Below are positions 1-7,018 of a stretch of 64,000 nucleotides of DNA, piece after piece; the first letter of the stretch is position 1; every line of letters begins with the position of its first letter. Origin of the DNA: Acinetobacter puyangensis. Lineage in GTDB: Bacteria; Pseudomonadota; Gammaproteobacteria; Pseudomonadales; Moraxellaceae. The stretch is from NCBI RefSeq assembly GCF_900096995.1, contig NZ_OANT01000007.1, positions 62,001 through 126,000 of the forward strand. Direction: 5' to 3'. The position numbers were made by a program, and so were the translations under genes. Under the pieces are notes generated by a model, which saw only the letters and a program-made list of their open reading frames with translations, made no database searches and was not told the DNA's origin.

Positions 1-1
1 A

Positions 2-805
2 TTCTGGCCTCATGCTGCACTTTCTGCCCATGCTGTCGAGAAAAAATCCAGAAGTCATGCCTTTAAGCCGTGGATTATTCCTGCATCATTACTATTACTT
101 TGGTTTGTATCCACTGCTTTTCACTGGATTTCCGCCGACGTGTTACCGACCCCTATTGCAGTATGGCAAGCCTTATCAGTAGGCATCTCTGATGGCTCTC
201 TGGTGACCGCCATGCATCACAGTTTATACCGTGCTTTATTGGGACTGGTGATAGGGGGCAGCATTGGTGTGGTGACTGGAATTTTGCTGGGTTTATTTAA
301 GCCATTAGAAGATTTGTTTGCACCGACCTTAAATACCTTAAGACTAATTGCCATCTTTGCATGGATTCCATTGATCACTGCATGGTTTGGATTGGGTGAT
401 TTATCCAAAACCGTGTTTATTTCGATTGCGACCTTTTTTCCCATGTTTATTGCCTCTTGGAAGGGGATGTCGAATGTTCCGAAACAGCTGGAAGAAGCAT
501 CAGATATTTTACGTTTAAGTTTACGCCAACGTCTGGAAATTTTAATCCTGCCAAGTATTGCACCATCAGTTTTTGCCGGTTTTCGTCTGGCTTTGCTGTA
601 TTCGTGGATGGCGTCCTTTGGTGCCGAATATCTAATGGGATCAGGCATTGGTATCGGAAGCTACATGATGGCAGCACAGCAGCATTTTGAAATGGATCGT
701 GTCATCGCAGCCACAATTCTGGTGGCAGTACTTGGAGCCATTCTGGCTTGGCTTGGAAAAATTACTGAGAACCGTGCCACGGCATGGCGCAAAAATGAAG
801 GATAA
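2..805 (+). CDS. ssuC: Aliphatic sulfonate/taurine-type ABC transporter permease (5' truncated by window edge)
   Basis: Inner-membrane permease of a SsuABC/TauABC-type importer. The reading frame is open from base 2, so the true start lies before the window; 267 codons are visible. The first visible membrane segment runs just before the conserved ILPSP-like turn, seen here as ADVLPTP. Several hydrophobic segments follow. The cytoplasmic EAA loop (EEASDILRLSLRQRLEIL, then LPS) is the docking site for the ATPase and is typical of the BPD_transp_1 family. The ATPase gene starts 4 bp after the stop, so the two are co-transcribed. A GTG at 140 could be read as a start, but it would delete the first membrane segment. 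The substrate is inferred from the family and from the sulfur genes downstream. Confidence 0.9.
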   Translation, partial: FWPHAALSAHAVEKKSRSHAFKPWIIPASLLLLWFVSTAFHWISADVLPTPIAVWQALSVGISDGSLVTAMHHSLYRALLGLVIGGSIGVVTGILLGLFKPLEDLFAPTLNTLRLIAIFAWIPLITAWFGLGDLSKTVFISIATFFPMFIASWKGMSNVPKQLEEASDILRLSLRQRLEILILPSIAPSVFAGFRLALLYSWMASFGAEYLMGSGIGIGSYMMAAQQHFEMDRVIAATILVAVLGAILAWLGKITENRATAWRKNEG

Positions 806-809
806 AGAG

Positions 810-1628
810 ATGAATTCAACTGTCAAAATTCAATCAGATGAAGCCTTAGCTGTCGAACATTTGATACCACGCAAGACTTTGGTGACATTTCAGGATATCC
901 AGAAATATTTTGTGGTCAATCAAAGCCCAGTGAAGGTTATCGAGAATTTTAATCTCGATATTCATGAAGGTGAATTTGTCGCCATTGTCGGTAGTAGCGG
1001 TTGTGGCAAATCTACCCTGTTACGTTTGCTGGCCGGACTAGATGCCGACTTTGAAGGGCAGATCACCATTGATGGACAACCGATTCAAGGGATTGGTAAT
1101 GACCGGGCTGTGGTGTTTCAGGAACATCGTTTATTCCCTTGGCTTACCGTGGAACAGAATATCGAACTGGGGCTGATTAATGAAAAAATAAGTGTTCATG
1201 ATAAAAATCAACAGATTGCCCAAGCCATTGCATTGATTGGATTAAATGGTTTTGAAAAAGCCTATCCGCATCAGCTTTCCGGTGGCATGTCACAACGGGT
1301 TGCGATTGCACGTAGTTTGGTGGCACAGCCACGTATCTTTTTATTGGATGAACCCTTTGGTGCACTGGATGCGTTGACACGTCACCAGATGCAAAATGAG
1401 CTATTGCGGATTCAATCACAAGCAAAAATTACCACGCTTTTTATTACGCATGATGTTGAGGAAGCGGTGACACTGGCAGATCGTGTGGTGATTTTAAAGC
1501 CAAAACCAGGTCGGATTGAGCAAATCATCGAAGTGAACCTGCCTCGTCCACGTAATCGTTCGAGTTTTGAGTTACATCAGCTCAAGGAACAGGTATTCAA
1601 CATTTTGACCGAAGACAAGATTGTCTGA
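810..1628 (+). CDS. ssuB: Sulfonate-type ABC transporter ATP-binding protein
   Basis: ATPase of the SsuB/TauB/NrtD family that drives the adjacent permease. Over 272 residues it shows Walker A GSSGCGKST (61-69), the signature LSGGMSQR (156-163), Walker B IFLLDE (176-181) and the H-loop histidine in FITHD (H214). I chose the ATG at 810 because the purine-rich AAGGATAAAGAG lies just upstream. The frame is open back to 687, but that part overlaps the permease and has no homology to the family. An N-terminal extension of about 20 residues before the ABC domain is unremarkable. The gene is followed 13 bp later by tonB, which links inner-membrane import to outer-membrane energisation. Confidence 0.93.
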   Translation: MNSTVKIQSDEALAVEHLIPRKTLVTFQDIQKYFVVNQSPVKVIENFNLDIHEGEFVAIVGSSGCGKSTLLRLLAGLDADFEGQITIDGQPIQGIGNDRAVVFQEHRLFPWLTVEQNIELGLINEKISVHDKNQQIAQAIALIGLNGFEKAYPHQLSGGMSQRVAIARSLVAQPRIFLLDEPFGALDALTRHQMQNELLRIQSQAKITTLFITHDVEEAVTLADRVVILKPKPGRIEQIIEVNLPRPRNRSSFELHQLKEQVFNILTEDKIV

Positions 1629-1641
1629 TTTGGAGCATATG

Positions 1642-2484
1642 ATGAGCGAATTTGGACAAAGTCCATATAAACGGGCATTGCTGTTTGAGCAGTTGGCTCA
1701 TGGCAGCAGTCATAGTGCTGCATTGGCCATAGATCCTTTTGTAGGGCAGCATGCAAATCATCAGCCACCCCATTCGCAATGGGGCAAAAAGCTGTTGCTT
1801 GCAACGGGCGTGGTGGCAGTGTTGCATTTTACGGTTTGGTATGTGGCAAAGCAGTTACCTACACCTGCCCTACCGGAACAGAAGCCTGAGCCAGTGGTGA
1901 TCGAAATTATCAAACCCGAACCACCCAAAGTGATTGAACCGGAAATTCCACCTGTGGTGGAACAGCCTAAAATCCCGCCGGTTGTTGAGAAACCTCAGCC
2001 AGTAAAAAAACAGGTAGAACAACCAAAACCAGTTGATCAACCCAAACCGCAACCGGTACAGAAAGCCACACCACAACCCACACCGCAGCCTGTGGCTCAA
2101 CCCATCACACAACCGACATTGACGGAAAATGTGCGTCCTGCGCCAACACCAGCACCCACTCCTGCGCCAGCCCCACAGCCCGCCACAGAAAATCTTCCTG
2201 TTACAGAAGCTAAGGGTTATGCGGGTTATCTGAGTAACCCTGCGCCAGAATATCCAGAGATTGCACTGGATCGTGGCTGGGAAGGTTCGGTGATATTGCG
2301 GGTCAAAGTTTCAGCAAGTGGTAGTCCTTTGGATATCTCGGTCAAACAAGGCAGTGGCAAAAAAGTACTGGATGATGCCGCAGTAAGAACGGTTAAGCGC
2401 TGGAAATTTTCGCCTGCGAAGCGTGGTTCCACACCAATCGAAGGTTGGGTCGATGTACCGATTAACTATCAATTACCAAGATAA
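1642..2484 (+). CDS. tonB: Energy transducer TonB
   Basis: Periplasm-spanning protein that couples the ExbB-ExbD proton channel to TonB-dependent receptors. Its 280 residues comprise a cytoplasmic N-terminus, one membrane anchor (about 51-68), a long Pro/Lys/Glu/Gln-rich spacer (about 75-190, with PAPTPAPTPAPAPQP near its end) and a C-terminal TonB domain (about 195-280) containing YPEIALDRGWEGSVILRV. The ATG at 1642 has GGAG six bases upstream. The ATG at 1639 and a TTG at 1621 are less well placed, and the latter would overlap ssuB. exbB follows after 33 bp. Placement between a sulfonate ABC ATPase and exbBD suggests a dedicated TonB for the receptor at 7019. Confidence 0.92.
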   Translation: MSEFGQSPYKRALLFEQLAHGSSHSAALAIDPFVGQHANHQPPHSQWGKKLLLATGVVAVLHFTVWYVAKQLPTPALPEQKPEPVVIEIIKPEPPKVIEPEIPPVVEQPKIPPVVEKPQPVKKQVEQPKPVDQPKPQPVQKATPQPTPQPVAQPITQPTLTENVRPAPTPAPTPAPAPQPATENLPVTEAKGYAGYLSNPAPEYPEIALDRGWEGSVILRVKVSASGSPLDISVKQGSGKKVLDDAAVRTVKRWKFSPAKRGSTPIEGWVDVPINYQLPR

Positions 2485-2517
2485 AGAGATTGAATTGAAT
2501 TTTAGAGGAATTTTACC

Positions 2518-3261
2518 ATGACAGATATCAATACCCTGATTCACGATGCAACAATCTGGTTGCTGATCGCATTTTCCATCATTACCTGGGTTTTTATTGT
2601 ACTCAAAGCTATACAAACTCAGAAAGCCAGTAAGCAAAGCAAGCATTTTGTAGACGAATTCTGGCAGGCCAAAAATCTTAATGAGGCCATTCAAAAAGCC
2701 AATACGGAACAAGGCCCAACGGCACGTATTGCTCAGGTGGGTTTTCAAACCTTGACTGATGCCAATGAAAAAACTCATCAGGATTTGCAACAAACTTGGA
2801 GTCGTCAGGATTTGCTGGAACGTCATCTGCGTAAGCAAATTTTAACCGAACGTCGCCAACTGGAAAAAGGATCGGCTTTATTGGCATCAATCGGGAATAA
2901 TGCGCCCTTTATTGGTTTGTTCGGGACAGTATTCGGGATTATTCATGCCTTGCAAGCAATTGCACAATCCGGCAATGCCAGCATGGATGTGGTCGCAGGA
3001 CCAATTGGTGAAGCCTTGATTGCGACAGGTATTGGTATTGCAGTGGCTGTACCGGCAGTTTTGGCCTATAACTACTTTGTACGAAAAGTTAAATCGATTG
3101 GTGCAGATCTCGATGATTTTGCCACAGATTTTGTCAGTCTCAATCAGAAAGCCGGTTTTCAGCTGCCTTCTGCGACTGCTGGCATCAACACCGTAACCGA
3201 TAAAGCTGCGGTATCCACTGTAAAGTCTGAACTTGGTAAAGAGAAGGAGGTACTTGCATAA
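2518..3261 (+). CDS. exbB: TonB-system proton channel subunit ExbB (MotA/TolQ/ExbB family)
   Basis: Inner-membrane proton channel component that energises TonB. The 247-residue protein starts with a short periplasmic end, then a first membrane helix (about 14-33), a cytoplasmic helical stretch, and the MotA/TolQ/ExbB domain (about 95-205) with NAPFIGLFGTVFGIIHA and GEALIATGIGIAVAVPAVLA, the two conserved channel helices. AGAGGA precedes the ATG at good spacing. The stop overlaps the exbD start as TAATG, indicating translational coupling. Lengths and order (tonB-exbB-exbD) match the family. Confidence 0.94.
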   Translation: MTDINTLIHDATIWLLIAFSIITWVFIVLKAIQTQKASKQSKHFVDEFWQAKNLNEAIQKANTEQGPTARIAQVGFQTLTDANEKTHQDLQQTWSRQDLLERHLRKQILTERRQLEKGSALLASIGNNAPFIGLFGTVFGIIHALQAIAQSGNASMDVVAGPIGEALIATGIGIAVAVPAVLAYNYFVRKVKSIGADLDDFATDFVSLNQKAGFQLPSATAGINTVTDKAAVSTVKSELGKEKEVLA

Positions 3262-3668
3262 TGGCAATTTCAACTTCGCAAGACGATGATGTGGTCAGCG
3301 AAATCAACATTACACCTTTGGTGGATGTGATGCTGGTTTTGCTGATTGTCTTTATTGTGACAGCGCCTCTTTTGACCAATACCGTTAAAGTCAATTTACC
3401 CAAAGCTGCGCCGACACAAAGCACCGATCAAAATAAGGCAGTGGTGATTAGTGTCAATCCAGAAGGCGAAATTTTTCTGGATAAAGACAAAGTGGCATTA
3501 GAGAATTTCGAGCAGGAAATTCAAAACCGGAAAAATGCCAATGATAAACTGGCACTTAATCTGAATGCTGATGAAACTGTTCCTTATGGCACCATTGCAA
3601 AATTGCTGGCCAGTATTGAACGGGTTGGCGTCGATAAACTGTCCGTGATTACTGTACCGGGTCAATAA
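3261..3668 (+). CDS. exbD: TonB-system accessory protein ExbD
   Basis: Partner of ExbB, with a single membrane helix and a periplasmic domain. The 135-residue sequence shows the conserved INITPLVDVMLVLLIVFIVT (about 17-36), whose aspartate is the protonatable residue of the ExbD/TolR family, followed by a periplasmic domain. The start overlaps the exbB stop by one base. A hairpin with a short T tract follows about 25 bp after the stop, so tonB-exbB-exbD probably ends one transcript that began with the ABC transporter genes. Confidence 0.94.
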   Translation: MAISTSQDDDVVSEINITPLVDVMLVLLIVFIVTAPLLTNTVKVNLPKAAPTQSTDQNKAVVISVNPEGEIFLDKDKVALENFEQEIQNRKNANDKLALNLNADETVPYGTIAKLLASIERVGVDKLSVITVPGQ

Positions 3669-3693
3669 AGCATCTCCAGTGATAAAGCATATC

Positions 3694-3726
3694 CAGCGGT
3701 AAAACATATAATTTGCCGCTGTTTTA
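3694..3726 (+). terminator. Hairpin downstream of exbD
   Basis: CAGCGGTAAA and TTTGCCGCTG form a 10-bp stem (one wobble pair), followed by TTTTA. It is placed at the end of the transporter/TonB operon and before the separately promoted regulator gene. Confidence 0.55.
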
Positions 3727-3848
3727 TGATGATGCGGAGACAAATTTATGCTGATCATTTAATTATGATTTATATATTAAAAAAAGGAATATTGTAAAAC
3801 TCAAAAATCATCTATAGTAACTAGAAGTGCAATATCTGAGTGAAAAAT

Positions 3849-4667
3849 ATGCAATCTGAATTTGATGCGATACAACCAAATGAAGACTATTACCGGCAGC
3901 TTAAACATATTCTTGGGCAGCCTGTGGAGAGCAGTGCATATTTAAAAGAAGAAAAATGTCTGGATTATAAAAAATTGGCGGAAGAACAATTTTTAAAATG
4001 CAGGTTTATGAATGATTGCACTGCCAGTGAGATTCAATATATTTTTGATCATATTAAAATTCGATATTATTATCAGGGCCAGAAAATTTATTCCAGACAT
4101 GAAAGCTGTGATGAAATATTTTTTATTTTAAATGGCACAGTCCGGATGGGCTGGAATTCTGAAGGAGGAAAACATACGATTCATCGTTTTATTCCCTCAG
4201 GTTCGATTTTAAATATTATTTATTTTATTTCCCAGACTTTGCTGGAACATGATTATATTGCACATGAAGCCAGCGTGGTGGCGATCATTCCCGGTAATGT
4301 ATTTAAAAAAGTTCTACAACAGAATCCTCAGGTACTTTATCAAACTTTTGAAATGATTTGCAAAAGAACACGTTTACTGGATAATGATATTTACCATCAA
4401 AGCACTCAGCCTTTAAGAATACAGCTTGCACGTCAGTTTGTGTATTTAATGGAATATTTTTCTTCGCAGTATAATGATGTGATTAAATTAAGTATCAAAT
4501 TGTCACAGGAAAATTTTGCCGAATTATTAAAAGTATCACGACAAAGTATCCGAAAGGAGATTTTGTGGTTTGTGAGTGAAGGGATTATCGACACTAAGTA
4601 TAATCAAATCTACATTCTGGATCCGGATAGGCTAAGAAAAATAGATTTATTGGAGAATTCTTTATAG
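3849..4667 (+). CDS. Crp/Fnr-family transcriptional regulator
   Basis: Probable DNA-binding regulator of the surrounding sulfur genes. Of 272 residues, about 60-165 form a cyclic-nucleotide-binding-like beta-roll (GQKIYSRHESCDEIFFILNG, then GSILNI), and about 205-260 form a Crp-type winged helix (LSQENFAELLKVSRQSIRKE). The arginine/serine pair of a true cAMP phosphate-binding cassette is not evident, so the effector is unknown. Cysteines sit at 37, 51, 57 and 87, but their spacing does not match the FNR iron-sulfur pattern. A GTG at 3840 is an alternative start with equally weak Shine-Dalgarno support. A strong terminator follows, so the gene is monocistronic. That it regulates sulfur use is inferred from its neighbours only. 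Confidence 0.8.
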   Translation: MQSEFDAIQPNEDYYRQLKHILGQPVESSAYLKEEKCLDYKKLAEEQFLKCRFMNDCTASEIQYIFDHIKIRYYYQGQKIYSRHESCDEIFFILNGTVRMGWNSEGGKHTIHRFIPSGSILNIIYFISQTLLEHDYIAHEASVVAIIPGNVFKKVLQQNPQVLYQTFEMICKRTRLLDNDIYHQSTQPLRIQLARQFVYLMEYFSSQYNDVIKLSIKLSQENFAELLKVSRQSIRKEILWFVSEGIIDTKYNQIYILDPDRLRKIDLLENSL

Positions 4668-4956
4668 CCTAAGGGCGAATAAATATTTAATATTTGACAA
4701 AATTTATTGTGATACAGAATGTTCTGATATTTTGAATTTTATTTGTTTAGACCATTTTAACTCATGATTAGGTTGCAATTTTAAGCAACCTTTTTTACGT
4801 GCTATTTATTCAAAAATTAAATATTTTTGTACAATCCATACCGATATTGATTCTATATAAATCTTAAAATCATCAATACAATGTATATTTATATGCAGAA
4901 TAAATCATCTGTCTCTTCTTATAATATCGACAAGTTTGTATTTATATGAGTAGGTC
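4668..4956. other. Intergenic region with terminator and atsK-like promoter
   Basis: An AT-rich spacer. It contains the terminator of the regulator gene (4770-4796) and, before the dioxygenase gene, a 7-bp inverted repeat TATTGAT/ATCAATA (4845-4851 and 4872-4878) that could be an operator. I found no convincing small ORF. Confidence 0.5.
4770..4796 (+). terminator. Rho-independent terminator after the Crp-like gene
   Basis: AGGTTGC and GCAACCT flank an A/T loop and are followed directly by a run of T residues. It separates the regulator from the dioxygenase operon. Confidence 0.85.
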
Positions 4957-5910
4957 ATGGCAGAGATATTAGAGCAAATTGAGCATAAATTAAAAATTTC
5001 TCCTATTACACCACATATAGGCGCTTTAATAGAAGGTGTCTCTTTATCCGGTGATCTGGAATCTGCAATTACCGATCAGATTTATCAGGCTTTATTGCAA
5101 TATAAGGTGATTTTCTTTAGACATCAGAACCAATTAAATGATGAGGAGCAGGAGCGTTTTGCTGCTTTATTGGGAGAGCCTGTTCGTCATCCTACTGTTC
5201 CTGTCGCAGCAGAAAGTAATTATATTTTTGAACTGGATTCACGTTCCGGTGGACGGGCAGATGTCTGGCATACAGATGTCACTTTTATCGATGCCTATCC
5301 AAAGCTCAGTATTCTTAGGGCCGTTGTGGTGCCGGAAGTTGGAGGCGATACCACTTGGGCCAATACCGAAACTGCTTATGAAGAGTTACCGTCTTCTCTT
5401 AAAGATTTGGCCAATCAGCTGCGGGCGATCCATACCAATGATTTTGATTATGGCGGTTATAAACCCAATGCCGATCAAAAGACCTTGCAAAAGCATAAGG
5501 AAATTTTTGTTTCCACGCACTATGAAACAGAACATTCGGTGGTTCGTATTCATCCGGAAACAGGTAAGCCAAGTCTGGTATTAGGACAATTTTTTAAACG
5601 CTTTGTCGGATTAAGTGCCAGAGAATCCAGTCGGATTTTTGATATTTTTCAGGAGAGAATTACCAAACCGGAAAATACTGTGCGCTGGACATGGCAGGCA
5701 GGTGATATTGCCATTTGGGACAATCGCGCAACGCAGCATCGTGCGGTCAACGATTATGGTGATGATTATCGCTTGATGCGACGGGTCACACTGGCTGGAG
5801 ATGTGCCGCAAGGGATTGATGGGCGAGCCAGTATCACCCTGATTCCACAAGGTTTATCCGCAGATGAATTACAACAGCAGAAAGTCAGTGCAGTTTTAAA
5901 TTCAAATTAA
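4957..5910 (+). CDS. TauD/TfdA-family 2-oxoglutarate-dependent dioxygenase, AtsK (alkylsulfatase)-like
   Basis: Non-haem Fe(II) dioxygenase expected to cleave an alkyl sulfate ester or sulfonate oxidatively, giving an aldehyde plus sulfate or sulfite. Over 317 residues the iron ligands are visible as WHTDVTF (H105, D107) and the distal QHRAV (H261), with downstream arginines (YRLMRR) suited to binding 2-oxoglutarate. TTWANTETAY recalls AtsK of Pseudomonas putida more than TauD, so a sulfate ester substrate is favoured, though taurine-like sulfonates cannot be excluded. A GTAGG-like ribosome site precedes the ATG. The binding-protein gene follows after 24 bp and the receptor after that, forming one operon. 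Confidence 0.9.
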   Translation: MAEILEQIEHKLKISPITPHIGALIEGVSLSGDLESAITDQIYQALLQYKVIFFRHQNQLNDEEQERFAALLGEPVRHPTVPVAAESNYIFELDSRSGGRADVWHTDVTFIDAYPKLSILRAVVVPEVGGDTTWANTETAYEELPSSLKDLANQLRAIHTNDFDYGGYKPNADQKTLQKHKEIFVSTHYETEHSVVRIHPETGKPSLVLGQFFKRFVGLSARESSRIFDIFQERITKPENTVRWTWQAGDIAIWDNRATQHRAVNDYGDDYRLMRRVTLAGDVPQGIDGRASITLIPQGLSADELQQQKVSAVLNSN

Positions 5911-5934
5911 TAAATCGAATCGGTTGAGATCACA

Positions 5935-6996
5935 ATGCACATGAATAAATTAAAAAAACTGGCCGTGCTGTCGTTGCTATTTTGGGGACAGTGGTCATTT
6001 GCGCAGGTACCAGCGGTAATTCGTATTGCTTCACCGGATTTGACTGCCGGTAGTAAACATGCAGGTGGTGGTGTGGTTGATGTTTTATATAGCAAACGCT
6101 GGATTGAAAAAGAGTTTTCCAAGGAAAATATCAAAGTTGAATGGTATTTCTTTAAGGGCGCAGGTCCTGCCATTAATGAAGCCTTTGCCAATCAACAACT
6201 AGATTTTGCTTTTCTTGGCGATTTGCCACCCATCATTGGTAAAGCTGGTGGGCTAAATACGCAATTATTGGTCCCAACATCTCGTGGCATCAGCAATTAT
6301 CTGGCAGTTCGTCCGGAATTAAATGTCAAAAAACTGTCCGATATTAAAGGTAAACGGGTTGGATTGTTACGTGGTACTGCCGATGAATTGTCTTTTGTTG
6401 CCGCGCTGAATAGTCAGGGTTTAAGTACTAAAGATGTACGGGTGGTGAATCTGGATTTTAATGCAGTCAATGCGGCACTAGTGGCAAAAAAAATTGATGC
6501 TTCATGGGGACCGGCCCGTTTTTTTGCCCTACGTGACAAAGGCATTGTCAAATTACCGGTCAGTAGCCGTCAGTTAAACGGTGCTGGATCATCTCAGGGC
6601 GTATTTTTGGGTAGTCAGCAATTTATCCAGAAATATCCCAAAGAAACCCAGCGTGTGGTGAATCAGGTGGTCAATGGATTGCACTGGCTGTCACAGGAAG
6701 AGAATCGTATTGCGCAAATTGCTTTGTTCTTTACGCAGTCTTCTTATCCTGCCTCGGTCTATGCACAGGAACTGCATGGGGTGAATTTAAAATTCCTGTA
6801 TTCGCCCTTATTTGATCAGTATTACCTGAATCAACTGCAACAAAAAATTAATCTCGCCCAAGCACAGGGTTTGATCCGAAAACCCATTGATCAGAAGAGC
6901 TGGGTCAATGCCAGTTTTGTCAATCAGGCATTACAGAATTTGAAATTACAACAGTATTGGACGCCTACAGCGAACTACGACTATTTGAAAAAATAA
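5935..6996 (+). CDS. Periplasmic substrate-binding protein of the SsuA/TauA/NMT1 family
   Basis: Captures the organosulfur substrate in the periplasm for the SsuBC-like transporter at the window start. The 353-residue precursor has a Sec signal peptide (about 1-23, ending WSFAQ), then a two-lobed binding fold with SPDLTAGSKHAGGGVVDVLY near the N-terminus, FLGDLPPIIGKAGG, and the family motif GKRVGLLRGTADELSFV (about 138-154). GAG six bases before the ATG at 5935 supports that start; a second ATG two codons later is possible. The binding-protein gene is separated from its permease and ATPase by the TonB genes and the regulator, which is unusual. Confidence 0.9.
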   Translation: MHMNKLKKLAVLSLLFWGQWSFAQVPAVIRIASPDLTAGSKHAGGGVVDVLYSKRWIEKEFSKENIKVEWYFFKGAGPAINEAFANQQLDFAFLGDLPPIIGKAGGLNTQLLVPTSRGISNYLAVRPELNVKKLSDIKGKRVGLLRGTADELSFVAALNSQGLSTKDVRVVNLDFNAVNAALVAKKIDASWGPARFFALRDKGIVKLPVSSRQLNGAGSSQGVFLGSQQFIQKYPKETQRVVNQVVNGLHWLSQEENRIAQIALFFTQSSYPASVYAQELHGVNLKFLYSPLFDQYYLNQLQQKINLAQAQGLIRKPIDQKSWVNASFVNQALQNLKLQQYWTPTANYDYLKK

Positions 6997-7018
6997 TTGA
7001 ATTGAGGAGAAATAAACA

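Noticed and set aside
687..809. Longer N-terminus for the SsuB-like ATPase
   Set aside because: The extra 41 codons overlap the permease gene and are not related to ABC ATPases; the ATG at 810 has a good ribosome site.
2473..2838. 121-codon minus-strand ORF under exbB
   Set aside because: Antisense shadow of exbB; no signal of its own.
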